Source: Planctomycetota bacterium (lineage in GTDB: Bacteria > Planctomycetota > UBA1135 > GCA-002748355). From it: a stretch of 64,000 nucleotides of DNA. The stretch is taken from assembly GCA_002748355.1 (NCBI GenBank), contig PDSF01000037.1:1-64000 (forward strand), read 5' to 3'. The position numbers and the translations under genes were made by a program. Each line of letters begins with the position of its first letter. The first letter of the stretch is position 1. Below are positions 1 to 8,269 of the stretch, one piece after another. The notes beneath the pieces were generated by a model. The model made no database searches. It was not told the origin of the DNA and saw nothing but the letters and a program-made list of their open reading frames with translations.

Positions 1-2
1 AG

Positions 3-626
3 GATTTGAAGCCATTGCGCAAGCTGAAGGTTATGGTTTCGAGAATCGACCTGGGCGGAGCACTCCAAACACGGGCCGGGATGCACGAGTTCTCTGGCGC
101 GAGAGGCCTAAATCACAAGGATCTAATAACGGATGACAAGGGGCAAATCGTCAGCCCAGGCTGGGAGGATGGCGCTGCTGTTTGGGTGACTGTTTCATCC
201 ATCCGCCCGGACGGTGAAATCAAAGCAGACTTCGACACGGAAATGAAGCCACTATCTTTAGAAAACACGGCTGCCTTCATTTTCAGGCGAGATGTCCCAC
301 TCCGGTTTACTGTGCTCATATCGGCTCACCTGAGGAAACATAAGGTCACGTTCTCGGGGTCGCTGTCCAAATCTCCACTCGACCGATCGCGAGTATATGC
401 GCAACTTTCCTCGCCATTCCTTGGGGCATCGATGTGGCCGATGATCAATTTCCGCATCGATAAGAAGGGGCACTTCACGGCCTCGACCTGGCTCGGCAAG
501 TTATTCTCTAATAAATCTGTCCAGCTAGTGATAAAAGAAAAAGACGGCGCCAGCTGGCGATCGCCTTTAATAAAATTGACGCAACGCGAGAACCAACTGT
601 CCGGCCTTCAGGCGACCCTGCGATAG
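3..626 (+). CDS. C-terminal part of a predicted beta-rich secreted protein (5' partial)
   Basis: The reading frame is open to the left edge, so this is the last ~207 codons of a longer gene; the TTG at position 6 is not a convincing start. The visible part contains no catalytic motif I recognise. It is rich in beta-type segments with short charged turns (for example residues around GHFTASTWLGK and SVQLVIKEKDGASW), the style of the tail of carboxypeptidase-regulatory-like repeat proteins, two of which occur elsewhere here (37.3 and 56.0 kb). Function unknown. A hairpin follows 45 bases after the stop. That it is coding is likely from length and codon pattern; the family assignment is only a guess. 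Confidence 0.55.
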   Translation, partial: DLKPLRKLKVMVSRIDLGGALQTRAGMHEFSGARGLNHKDLITDDKGQIVSPGWEDGAAVWVTVSSIRPDGEIKADFDTEMKPLSLENTAAFIFRRDVPLRFTVLISAHLRKHKVTFSGSLSKSPLDRSRVYAQLSSPFLGASMWPMINFRIDKKGHFTASTWLGKLFSNKSVQLVIKEKDGASWRSPLIKLTQRENQLSGLQATLR

Positions 627-671
627 CCCCCGCCCTTTCCGCAGGCCCGGCCCGATTACGGGCGATCCAAA

Positions 672-711
672 ACGAAAACGGAACCGGCCAAGAGGCCTGC
701 CCCGTTTTCGT
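672..711 (+). terminator. Hairpin downstream of the first gene, probable terminator
   Basis: A 10-bp perfect inverted repeat (acgaaaacgg at 672-681, ccgttttcgt at 702-711) encloses a second small GGCC/GGCC stem (686-689 and 694-697). It lies between the end of the left-edge gene and cobB. There is no long T-tract, so it could act as a factor-dependent terminator or mRNA 3' end. The rest of 627-863 shows no gene. Confidence 0.45.
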
Positions 712-863
712 GGACAGCTCATGTATGCAGCGCCCATATCTGGGCCATGCGCTGAAGCACAGCAGCAAGAGGCAAAGCCCGCAGCGAGTAGTCGCGGCAA
801 AGCCTTGGCTGCTTGGCTCAGTCACTCGCGAGTTTTTTCAGGCGGCCTGCTAGGCTCAGCCTC

Positions 864-1553
864 ATGCGACTCTTCATCTTGACTGGCGCCGGCGTCTCTG
901 CGGATTCTGGCGTCCCCACTTTTCGCGACGCCGACGGACTCTGGGAAGGGCACGAAGTTACCGATGTCGCGACTCCCGAGGCCTTCGCCCGCAATCCCGA
1001 GCTAGTGCATCGCTTCTACAACGCGCGGCGGGCGGCACTGAAAACGGTGAAGCCCAACCCGGCGCACGAAGCGCTGGCGCGCCTGGAGCAAGCCTTCGGC
1101 AGTGACTTCCTGCTGGTGACCCAGAACATCGATGATCTGCACGAACGCGCTGGTAGCCATCGACTCTTGCACATGCACGGACTGCTGACCCAGGTCCGCA
1201 ACGAGCAGGACAATGTCCTGGACTGGGACGGTGACGTCAGCGTCGACAGCCGCTGCCCGAAGACCGGGACACGGCTGCGGCCGCACGTCGTCTGGTTCGG
1301 CGAGGTTCCTCTCTACATGAACCAGATCATCCAGTATCTGCCGACCTGCACCCACTTCGCCGCCATCGGCACCAGCGGTCAGGTCTACCCGGCAGCGGGC
1401 TTCGCCTCCGAGGCCTTCCGCTGCGGCGCCCACACCGTGCTCATCAACGCCGAGTCCACCGGCGGCGACTTCAACGAAGAGCGCATCGGCCCGGCGGCCA
1501 TCGAAGTCCCGCGCTGGGTCGACGAAATGATCGCGGAGTATGGCAGTGCCTGA
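864..1553 (+). CDS. cobB: Sirtuin-type NAD-dependent protein deacylase, CobB-like
   Basis: Removes acyl groups from lysines using NAD+. The 229-residue protein starts with the Rossmann segment LFILTGAGVSADSGVPTFRD, and carries TQNIDDLHERAG, the catalytic HMHG, and the region RPHVVWFGE followed by AIGTSGQVYPAAGF, which is close to E. coli CobB. An in-frame start 51 bases upstream exists, but the ATG at 864 begins exactly at the sirtuin core. Odd point: the zinc-ribbon cysteines of the family are nearly all gone; only one Cys (in DSRCPKTG) remains where two CxxC pairs are usual. The stop overlaps the start of lipB by 14 bases, suggesting co-transcription and translational coupling. Confidence 0.9.
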   Translation: MRLFILTGAGVSADSGVPTFRDADGLWEGHEVTDVATPEAFARNPELVHRFYNARRAALKTVKPNPAHEALARLEQAFGSDFLLVTQNIDDLHERAGSHRLLHMHGLLTQVRNEQDNVLDWDGDVSVDSRCPKTGTRLRPHVVWFGEVPLYMNQIIQYLPTCTHFAAIGTSGQVYPAAGFASEAFRCGAHTVLINAESTGGDFNEERIGPAAIEVPRWVDEMIAEYGSA

Positions 1554-2187
1554 GCCGCTAGCGCTGGAGATCCGGCCCTTCGCCCAGCGTCCCTACCTGG
1601 AATGCCTCGAAGAGATGCGCGGGCTCGCCGCCGCCAGAGCCAAGGATGAGATCCCCGACACCCTCCTCCTCGTCGAGCACGAGGGCGTCTACACCGCTGG
1701 TCGGCGCAGCACTTTCGAACAAGAACAAGTCGCCCCCGGCATCCAGCTCATCGAAGTCGAGCGCGGTGGACGCGTCACCTGGCATGGCCCAGGGCAGCTC
1801 GTCGCCTACCCGATCTGCAAGCTCGAGGGGCGAGCGCGTGACCTGCACGCCTGGCTGCACCTGCTCGAAAACAGCTGCATCGACGTGCTTGCCAGCTGCG
1901 ATCTCCCAGGACGCCGCGACCCCGCCGGCACCGGCGTCTGGACCGGCCCCCGCAAGATCGCCTCGATCGGCATCGCGGTGAAGCGCTGGGTCACCCTGCA
2001 CGGCGCAGCCCTCAACGTCAGCAGCGATCTCAGCGTCTACTCCCGGGTCCAGCCCTGCGGTTTTGAAGCCTCGGTCATGACCAGCCTCGAACGCGAACTC
2101 GCCCCAGCGCCACCGCCTTCGCTCGCAGATTTGGCAGATCGCTTTGCGCACGCATTCGAAGCGCGACTTCGCCAGCTTCCGCAGTAG
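1540..2187 (+). CDS. lipB: Octanoyl-[acyl-carrier-protein]:protein N-octanoyltransferase
   Basis: Transfers octanoyl from acyl carrier protein to lipoyl domains of 2-oxoacid dehydrogenases and the glycine cleavage H protein; cytoplasmic. The 215 residues match the usual LipB length. The family signature RGGRVTWHGPGQLVAYPI is present at ~75-92, the catalytic lysine lies in RKIASIGIAVKRWVTLHG, and the catalytic Cys in QPCGFE. It overlaps the end of cobB, and xseA starts 14 bases after its stop. No lipA (sulfur insertion) gene is in the window. No oddities in sequence. Confidence 0.95.
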   Translation: MAVPEPLALEIRPFAQRPYLECLEEMRGLAAARAKDEIPDTLLLVEHEGVYTAGRRSTFEQEQVAPGIQLIEVERGGRVTWHGPGQLVAYPICKLEGRARDLHAWLHLLENSCIDVLASCDLPGRRDPAGTGVWTGPRKIASIGIAVKRWVTLHGAALNVSSDLSVYSRVQPCGFEASVMTSLERELAPAPPPSLADLADRFAHAFEARLRQLPQ

Positions 2188-2201
2188 ACTCCTTCGCCTT
2201 C

Positions 2202-3893
2202 ATGAGCGGAACGATCGACATTGCCCCTGACGGCAGCTGCCTCCTCGTCAGCTTCCCCTATCGCGAAGACCTCGTGGAGCTGGTCCGCAACGTGCCGGGT
2301 CGGCGCTGGGACAAGCCCTCCAAGACCTGGCGCGTCCCCCTCGATCAGGCCGAGGCGACGGTCAAGATCTTCATGGCGCACGGCTTTTCGATCATGCCGG
2401 GTGTCGCCACCGCTCTCGCCACCGGCGGCCGGGACACCGGCCTAGACCGCATCAAATACAAGGCGGTCGACAAGGACGCCGACAGCTACACGATCAGCGC
2501 CCTCAACCTGCGCGTCGCCGAAGTGCTGCGCGCCGAGTTCGGCAAGCCGATGTGGGTGGTCGGCGAGCTACAAAACTACGACAAGGGCAAGCACCGCAAG
2601 CATCGCTACTTCGAACTCGTCGAACGCGTCGAGGACGAACTGGGCGAAGAAGAAGTGCGTGCCACGGTCCCGGCGGTGATCTGGGCCAAGCACTGGTCGG
2701 TGATCCAAAAGCGCCTGGGCGGCAAGGGCGGCCGAGACACCCGCCAGCTCGATCTCTCCGACGGCGTCAAGATCCGCGTGCGCGGCCGCGTCGACTTCTA
2801 TCAAGCCCGCGGCAAGTACCAGTTCGTCGTCGAAGACCTGGACCCCGAATACACCCTCGGCGCCCAGCTGCTGCGCCGCGAGAAGATCCTCCAACGACTG
2901 CAGAGCGAAGGGCTCAAGGATCGCAACGCCGAGCTAGCGATGCCCCTGGTGCCGCTGCGCATCGGCCTGCTGACCAGCGCCGACAGTGACGCCTACAACG
3001 ACTTCGTCAACACGCTGGCGGACGAGGCCTTTGGCTATTCGATCACCCTCTTCCCGGTCAATGTCCAGGGCAAGGAGCTCGAAGCCTCGGTGCTCGCCGG
3101 GCTCGAATGGTTTGCCGAACGCGCCGAGGACTACGATCTCCTGGTGATCTCACGCGGCGGCGGCTCGCGCAGCGAGCTCGACTCCTGGGATAACGAGAAG
3201 GTCGCCTTCGCCCTCGCGCAGCATCCTCTCAAGGCCATCATCGGCATCGGCCACGAACGCGATCACTGCGTGCTCGACTTCATCGCCCAGAGCGTCAAGA
3301 CACCGACAGCCGCAGCTGAGCTCATCAACGAGACGGTCCGCAAGTATCAGGAGCAGGTCGAAGACACGATGCTGGCCATCCAGGTCGGCATCGAGGAGAT
3401 CCTCCGGAATGCCGCGCGGCAGCTGGCCCAGCGTGGCCGCAGCTTCGGCCATCTGATGCGGGCCGGCCTCGCCGACGAAAAGGCGGCGCTCAGCAACCGC
3501 GCCCGGGTGCTCAAGCAAGAGCTCGCCGCCCGCCTGAAGGAGCAGCGCCGCGAGCTGGCACGTAGCAGCTACGCGCTAGAGCACAATCTGAAGAGCATGC
3601 TCGCAGAAGAAAAGCGGCACGTCGTCGCCGAAAGCCAGCGCCTGCAGTTTTCGCTAGCGCAGCGGCTGGAGCGCGAGGGCGACCGCCTCGAAGCCCGCAG
3701 CCTGCGGCAGCGAGCCCTCGATCCAGCGAGAGTGCTGGAGCGAGGCTTCGCCCTACTGCGCGGCAACAAGGGGAAGGCGCTGCGCTCGGTCACCGAGACC
3801 AAGCCCGGCGATAGCATCGAAGCCCTCCTGCCCGACGGACGCCTCACGCTCGAGACCCGTGAGGTCCACGAGAAAGCACAGAAGAAGTCGTAG
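2202..3893 (+). CDS. xseA: Exodeoxyribonuclease VII large subunit with an extra N-terminal HARP-like domain
   Basis: Catalytic subunit of exonuclease VII, which degrades single-stranded DNA to oligonucleotides together with XseB. Residues ~90-210 form the OB-fold (SALNLRVAEVLRAEFGKPMW, GELQNY); ~245-400 the catalytic domain with GLLTSADSDAYNDF, VQGKELEA, VISRGGGSRSELDSWDNE, GIGHERDHCVLDF and KTPTAAAEL; then a long coiled coil, as expected. At 563 residues it is about 100 longer than E. coli XseA. The extra ~80 N-terminal residues hold YREDLVELVRNVPGRRWD followed by KTWRVPL, which resembles the HARP domain of SMARCAL1-type annealing helicases. xseB follows at once. Confidence 0.95.
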   Translation: MSGTIDIAPDGSCLLVSFPYREDLVELVRNVPGRRWDKPSKTWRVPLDQAEATVKIFMAHGFSIMPGVATALATGGRDTGLDRIKYKAVDKDADSYTISALNLRVAEVLRAEFGKPMWVVGELQNYDKGKHRKHRYFELVERVEDELGEEEVRATVPAVIWAKHWSVIQKRLGGKGGRDTRQLDLSDGVKIRVRGRVDFYQARGKYQFVVEDLDPEYTLGAQLLRREKILQRLQSEGLKDRNAELAMPLVPLRIGLLTSADSDAYNDFVNTLADEAFGYSITLFPVNVQGKELEASVLAGLEWFAERAEDYDLLVISRGGGSRSELDSWDNEKVAFALAQHPLKAIIGIGHERDHCVLDFIAQSVKTPTAAAELINETVRKYQEQVEDTMLAIQVGIEEILRNAARQLAQRGRSFGHLMRAGLADEKAALSNRARVLKQELAARLKEQRRELARSSYALEHNLKSMLAEEKRHVVAESQRLQFSLAQRLEREGDRLEARSLRQRALDPARVLERGFALLRGNKGKALRSVTETKPGDSIEALLPDGRLTLETREVHEKAQKKS

Positions 3894-3918
3894 AGACAAA
3901 AGCCAGAACGGAGCCGAC

Positions 3919-4200
3919 ATGGCAGCCCGCAAGAAAAAGATCGAGGACCCGAAGTACGGCGAGCTCGCCAAGGAGCTCGACGAGATTCTCGCCAGCATCG
4001 AGGAGGGCCAGGTCGACATCGACGACCTGACCGAGCGCGCAGCTCGGGCGACCGAGCTGATCAAGCTCTGCCGTGAAAAGCTCGAAGCCACGCAGATCGA
4101 AGTGCGCAAGGTCGTTGCCGCCTTAGAGGAAGCCGAAGAAGAGGAGGAGGAGGACGAGGAAGAAGAAGAAGACGACGACGACGAAGAGGCGCCTTTCTAA
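3919..4200 (+). CDS. xseB: Exodeoxyribonuclease VII small subunit
   Basis: Small helical subunit that binds the coiled coil of XseA in multiple copies. The 93-residue protein has the typical core YGELAKELDEILASIEEGQ followed by DIDDLTERAARATELIKLCREKL. The ATG at 3919 is chosen because it precedes this core; the frame is open further upstream but overlaps xseA. Odd point: after the family core it ends in a very acidic tail of about 25 Glu/Asp residues (4120-4195), which may affect solubility or DNA exclusion. It lies 25 bases after xseA. Confidence 0.92.
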   Translation: MAARKKKIEDPKYGELAKELDEILASIEEGQVDIDDLTERAARATELIKLCREKLEATQIEVRKVVAALEEAEEEEEEDEEEEEDDDDEEAPF

Positions 4201-4207
4201 GTCCACC

Positions 4208-4930
4208 GTGAACCTCTCCCTCACCGACATACTCGTCTGGTACGTCGCCCTCATCATCGCGATGGTGGTGCACGAGGCCGCCCACGCCCTCGTCGCCAAA
4301 TGGGGCGGCGACCCCACGGCCTACGAGCACGGCCAGGTCACCCTCAATCCCGTGCCGCACATGCGGCGGGAGCCCTTCGGCACCATCGTGCTGCCGCTGC
4401 TGACCCTCTTCACGATGAAATGGCCGCTCGGCTTTGCGCACGCGCCCTACAACCCGATCTGGGCCGAACGCTATCCGAAGCGGGCGGCAGTCATGGCATC
4501 GGCAGGCCCCCTCGCCAACCTGGCTCTTGCTGGGCTCTTGATCGTCGTTTTCCAGATCGGACGGATGCCCAGCGTCGGCCTCTTCGAAATCCCCTTCGAC
4601 CAGCCAGGCTCGGTCACGGAGACATGCCACAAGATCGTCGTCGGCTGGGATGACCCGATAAGCGGTCCGCTGTATTCCCTGGCGAAGATCCTCAGCGCGA
4701 TCTTCTCGATGAACCTGATCCTCGGGGTCTTCAACCTGATCCCGGTGCCGCCATTGGACGGGGCGAGCATTCTCGAGAACCTGCTGCCCGGCCCCTTGGG
4801 CGGCTTCTTTCGCCTCATGCGCAGCAACCCCCTGCTGATGATGGCAGCCTTCTTCCTGATCGCTTGGGAACTCGCCGACTACCTGATCGGTCCTGCCTTC
4901 TTCTTCGCACGCGAACTGGCGCGGATGTAG
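4208..4930 (+). CDS. Site-2-protease-family (M50) membrane metalloprotease
   Basis: Predicted intramembrane zinc protease of 240 residues. The zinc-binding HEAAH motif sits in the first membrane helix at residues 22-26 (zinc ligands His22 and His26, catalytic Glu23), and the third-ligand motif NLIPVPPLDG lies near residue 180. Four to five hydrophobic segments are visible. It has no PDZ domain, so it belongs to the small, minimal M50 group rather than RseP. The start is GTG at 4208, eight bases after the xseB stop, so it probably shares that transcript. The substrate cannot be told from the sequence. Confidence 0.88.
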   Translation: MNLSLTDILVWYVALIIAMVVHEAAHALVAKWGGDPTAYEHGQVTLNPVPHMRREPFGTIVLPLLTLFTMKWPLGFAHAPYNPIWAERYPKRAAVMASAGPLANLALAGLLIVVFQIGRMPSVGLFEIPFDQPGSVTETCHKIVVGWDDPISGPLYSLAKILSAIFSMNLILGVFNLIPVPPLDGASILENLLPGPLGGFFRLMRSNPLLMMAAFFLIAWELADYLIGPAFFFARELARM

Positions 4931-4984
4931 CCGGGCGCCGCAGCTTGCAGAACGCAGCGGCTTGCAGAACGCAGGCCCGGCGCT

Positions 4985-6178
4985 TCAGCGAAGAGGAATC
5001 TCCCCCGGCTCACGCCCAAAGCGTAGGAACAAGAAGTCCGGCCGCCGGGCAAATCGCTCCTCATAGCGTCGCGCGAAATCGTCCCGGTGCTCCTGATCCA
5101 CGGCCCCGGGCCGCTCCAGCGCCACGACACAGCCACCCCAGCCAGCCCCGACCAGCCGCGCCCCATAGACCCCGGGGATCGCGCAGAGTTCCTCGACGAT
5201 CCAATCCAGCTCGTCGCAGCTGATCTCATAGTCGACCCGGCAACTCTCGTGGGATTCACGCTGCAGGCGGCCAAAGCCATCGATCTCACCCGCGGCCAGA
5301 TGCTCCAGCGCCCGGAGTATCCTCTTCATCTCGCGGGTGATGTGCCTGGCCCGCTTGTAGGGGATCTCGCCGAGGGCCGCCTTGGCTTCCTCGACCTCCT
5401 CAGGAGTAAACTCCGCCAGGTGCTGCCGATCTTGATGGATGCCGTGCAGGACGCGATACGCGGTCCGGCACTCTTCGACCCGCTGGTTAAAGGCCGAGTC
5501 CACCAGCTCCCGCGGCTTGTTGGAGTTGACCACGGCCAGGTCGAGACGCTCGCCGTCGAGTGGCAAGTGCTCGTGGCTCTTGTCATCGCAGCGCAGAAAC
5601 AGCGCCTTACCGCTCTGCGCCAGCGCCGAGGCGAACTGATCCATGATCCCGCATTTGACACCGACAAAGCCGGTCTCTGCCCGCCAGGCCATGTCCGCGA
5701 TCTCTTGCATCGAAAGCGGCCACTCGAAGAAGGCCCGGAAGGCGACCCCAGTCACCACCTCAAGCGAAGCCGAGGAACTCAGGCCAGCGCCGCGCGGCAG
5801 GTCGCCAGCGATCAACACATCGAGGCCGCTGGCGCCCAGGCGCAGTTTCTGCGCTTCACGCAGAACCCCGACCACGTAGGCAGCCCAGCCGAGCTGCGCC
5901 GCCCCTTGCTCGGCGTCGATTCGGATTTCGTAGGCAGGATCGATGTCGAGACTCGCCAGCCGCAGCAGGCCATCAGCATTCTCGGCGGCCGCGAAATAGG
6001 TGCCCTTGGCCAGGCCGACCGGGAGGCAGGCCCCACCGTTGTAATCCAGGTGCGCCCCGATCAAGTTGGCGCGCCCGGGCGCAAAGAAGATCCGCGGCTC
6101 TCGCCTATATCGCTGGACGAACTCGGTTCGCAGCCGCTGGACGAGAGAGGAGTTACCAGATTCTAGGGAGTCAGCCAT
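4985..6178 (-). CDS. Galactokinase-family GHMP sugar kinase
   Basis: ATP-dependent kinase putting a 1-phosphate on galactose or a related sugar. In the 397 residues: motif 1 APGRANLIGAHLDYNGG, ATP-loop motif LPRGAGLSSSASLEVV, catalytic-Asp region GIMDQFASALAQ, and motif 3 YGARLVGAGWGGCVVAL. True galactokinases have GEH in motif 1 (the Glu contacts the sugar) and usually GGGFGGC in motif 3; here they read GAH and GAGWGGC. GAH and GAG also occur, as I recall, in plant galacturonokinases, so the substrate may be a uronic acid or another sugar. No galT, galE or galM neighbour. It faces the M50 gene convergently and the PPIase gene divergently. Confidence 0.85.
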   Translation of the reverse strand: MADSLESGNSSLVQRLRTEFVQRYRREPRIFFAPGRANLIGAHLDYNGGACLPVGLAKGTYFAAAENADGLLRLASLDIDPAYEIRIDAEQGAAQLGWAAYVVGVLREAQKLRLGASGLDVLIAGDLPRGAGLSSSASLEVVTGVAFRAFFEWPLSMQEIADMAWRAETGFVGVKCGIMDQFASALAQSGKALFLRCDDKSHEHLPLDGERLDLAVVNSNKPRELVDSAFNQRVEECRTAYRVLHGIHQDRQHLAEFTPEEVEEAKAALGEIPYKRARHITREMKRILRALEHLAAGEIDGFGRLQRESHESCRVDYEISCDELDWIVEELCAIPGVYGARLVGAGWGGCVVALERPGAVDQEHRDDFARRYEERFARRPDFLFLRFGREPGEIPLR

Positions 6179-6368
6179 GGAGCTTCTGCGTAGGGATGTC
6201 GCGCGCCCTTAGGATCAGCACAGTGCCGACCCCATGATGTCGGATACCTGGAGGCTGTGGAAGAAGTCTCAAGCCTGGCAAAGTCCAGGTTTCGAAGCTT
6301 TGCCACCCACGTTTTGTTTCAACGGCCCGCTTGCCGATGGATCTACAAGCCACGCAAGTCCCCTTGCC

Positions 6369-7460
6369 ATGACCGCTTCATCGAAGGCAGCCCAGATGCT
6401 CCGAGCCCTTCCCCTATTGTTCCTCGCTCTGACCGTGCAGGCCTCGGCCCAAGAGAGCCCTCCCACCGCGCAGAAGCCGGCAGCTTCCGCAGCGTCGCTG
6501 CCGCCAAGCCCAGCGGTGCTGCGCTACCCCGAGAACAAGGACGCGATTCTCGCGATCCTCGACGGCGAGCCGGTCCGCTTGATCCAGCTCGGCCGCTTCC
6601 TGCAGCAGCGCTATGACCCCCAGATCCTCGAGCGCTGGGCCCTGCCCGAAGGTCACCGCGAACTCAACTCACCGCTGCTCGGCGAGATGCTCTGGCAGTA
6701 TCTCGACGTGCTGTGCCTGCGTAAGGAGGCCCACGAAAAGAAGCTTCCAATGTCGGAACTCCAAGGAGCCATCGATCAGGAGCTACAGCGCGACTTCAAG
6801 GAGAAGTATCTCAAGCGCTACGAGAAGCTCAGCGGTCGCAAGGTCACCGAAAAGTCCGCGGCCTTCCTGCGCTCACGCCATCGCCGCCAGAGCGGACTAC
6901 GCATCGAGGTTCAGTGCCTGCTCAATGGCCTGGTGCCCCGCGAATACAAGGTCTCGGAACTGCGGGCCTTCCACTTGGACCATGGCCATTTCTTTGGTGG
7001 CAAGGTCCTCGTCGCCCACATCCACTTCGCCACCCGAGACCGCAGCAGCGGACGCCGCTTCTCCCCGGACAAGCTCGGCGAAGTTCGCAACCGCATGCGC
7101 AAGGCGCAGGCGCAGCTGGCCAAGGACCCGAGCAGCTTCAAGGCGCTCGCTAAGCAGCTCAGCGACGACCGAGTCACCGGCCCCAAGGGCGGCGAAATCG
7201 GCTGGGTCACCCGCTTCGACGAGCGCCTCCCCGCCGTTGTCGTTCGCACGGCTTGGCAGCTCGACCAGGGCGAAGTCAGCCATCCCGTCGAGAGCTTCTA
7301 CGGCTACCACCTGGTCAAGCGCGTGCGCTTCGTCCAACACCAGTTCCTGCTGCCACGCCAGGAGTCCTACCACAAGATCGCTGGCGCCGTGCAGAAGGTG
7401 CAGCAGGAGGACTACCTCTTCAAGATGCGCAAGCGGCACAGCCGCCTGGTCAGCTATTGA
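6369..7460 (+). CDS. Periplasmic parvulin-type peptidyl-prolyl isomerase, SurA/PpiC-like
   Basis: Predicted folding helper for exported proteins. With the ATG at 6369 the protein is 363 residues and begins with a signal peptide (hydrophobic LRALPLLFLALTV, cleavage near ASAQE). A helical SurA-N-like part (~50-200) is followed by the parvulin domain (~215-325) with HIHFATRD, FKALAKQLSDD, KGGEIGWVTRFD and VESFYGYHLVKR. An in-frame start further upstream (6234) would add a non-signal extension and is less likely. A weak hairpin follows the stop. It is separated from the flagellar operon by about 200 bases. Confidence 0.85.
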   Translation: MTASSKAAQMLRALPLLFLALTVQASAQESPPTAQKPAASAASLPPSPAVLRYPENKDAILAILDGEPVRLIQLGRFLQQRYDPQILERWALPEGHRELNSPLLGEMLWQYLDVLCLRKEAHEKKLPMSELQGAIDQELQRDFKEKYLKRYEKLSGRKVTEKSAAFLRSRHRRQSGLRIEVQCLLNGLVPREYKVSELRAFHLDHGHFFGGKVLVAHIHFATRDRSSGRRFSPDKLGEVRNRMRKAQAQLAKDPSSFKALAKQLSDDRVTGPKGGEIGWVTRFDERLPAVVVRTAWQLDQGEVSHPVESFYGYHLVKRVRFVQHQFLLPRQESYHKIAGAVQKVQQEDYLFKMRKRHSRLVSY

Positions 7461-7498
7461 GAGCCGCGGACCGCAAGCCCCCATGCGGGCGGCCTCTC
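7459..7498 (+). terminator. Possible terminator hairpin after the PPIase gene
   Basis: Arms gagagccgc (7459-7467) and gcggcctctc (7489-7498) pair with one bulge and start inside the PPIase stop codon. It has no T-run. It would separate the PPIase gene from the flagellar operon. Weak evidence. Confidence 0.3.
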
Positions 7499-7610
7499 AC
7501 CCGATGACTGTCGTCGTTTTGGACAACAGCCTGCCCAAGGGTGCGACGACGGCATCCGCCCAATCACCAAGTGAGCCACTAGATCTTGTGGCCGAAAGCC
7601 CTCTGAGCAA

Positions 7611-7628
7611 TTGGCACGCTCGATGCTT
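7611..7628 (+). promoter_or_regulatory. Sigma-54-type promoter of the flagellar export operon
   Basis: TTGGCACGCTCGATGCTT matches the sigma-54 -24/-12 pattern: TGGCAC, GG at 7613-7614 and GC at 7625-7626, exactly ten bases apart. The expected transcription start near 7638 leaves a ~30-base leader before fliO, which has AAGGAT as ribosome binding site. It fits class-II flagellar control by RpoN and an activator such as FlrC/FleR; none is encoded in this window. Confidence 0.75.
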
Positions 7629-7669
7629 AGCTGCGCTGCGAACCGCGATCGCAACGCAAGGATCGAGAC

Positions 7670-8269
7670 ATGGCAAAACTCAAGTGGCTGGCGTTGATGC
7701 CCTTCCTCGCCGCAGCCCTGGTCTTCGGCGCGAGCTTTCTCTCTGGACCGAGTAAGAGCTCAAGTCCTGCCCCGCAGAGCTCGCGGGCACGCTCAGCAGC
7801 GGAGCAAATGCCGGCCATGGATCTGGGCGAGCTCGGCTTCAGCCTGCTTGCGGTCCTCGGCCTGGCCATTGGAGCCATCTGGCTGATCAAACGCTTGCAG
7901 GGGGGCCAGCAGAAGCTGGCAGGAACGGGCAGCATCGAGATCAAGGAGACCCGGCACCTCTCGGCGAAACGCGCGATGCACATCGTGCGGGTCCAGGACC
8001 GCCTCCTGCTCCTGGCCGAGACCGAGGCCGGCCTCTCGACCTTGAGCGACCTAAGCCCGCGCGAAGAGGATCCGGCACTGCTGCAGCCGATGCCCCGTAT
8101 CACCCAACCAGCGCCCACCGAACAGGGCGCCGAGCCCCGTGATTTTCTGCAGCGTCGACAAAGCGCCCAGCCGCAGGTCCAGCCACAGGCCAAAGAGGAA
8201 GCTCCCGTCGCTCTCGGCAACTTCCGCGAACTCCTAGCCAAGCTCGGCCAAGGAGAAATCCAAGCCTGA
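7670..8269 (+). CDS. fliO: Flagellar export protein FliO
   Basis: Bitopic membrane protein that helps assemble the FliP ring of the flagellar type III export gate. 199 residues: N-terminal hydrophobic segment (~5-25), a second membrane helix ~51-66 (FSLLAVLGLAIGAIWLIKRL), then the cytoplasmic FliO domain (IEIKETRHLSAKRAMHIVRVQDRLLLLAETEAG, given here as two parts: IEIKETRHLSAKRAMHIV and RVQDRLLLL). The C-terminal ~70 residues are low-complexity. It is the first gene after the sigma-54-type promoter, and its stop overlaps the fliP start by one base. Confidence 0.88.
   Translation: MAKLKWLALMPFLAAALVFGASFLSGPSKSSSPAPQSSRARSAAEQMPAMDLGELGFSLLAVLGLAIGAIWLIKRLQGGQQKLAGTGSIEIKETRHLSAKRAMHIVRVQDRLLLLAETEAGLSTLSDLSPREEDPALLQPMPRITQPAPTEQGAEPRDFLQRRQSAQPQVQPQAKEEAPVALGNFRELLAKLGQGEIQA

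Noticed and set aside
3919..4200. Poly-acidic tail of XseB as a possible frameshift artefact
   Set aside because: The GAG/GAC-rich tract is in frame, ends in a normal stop, and acidic tails occur in XseB proteins.
5087..6166. 359-codon plus-strand frame opposite the GHMP kinase
   Set aside because: Shadow of the kinase gene, which has all GHMP motifs; the plus-strand protein has none.
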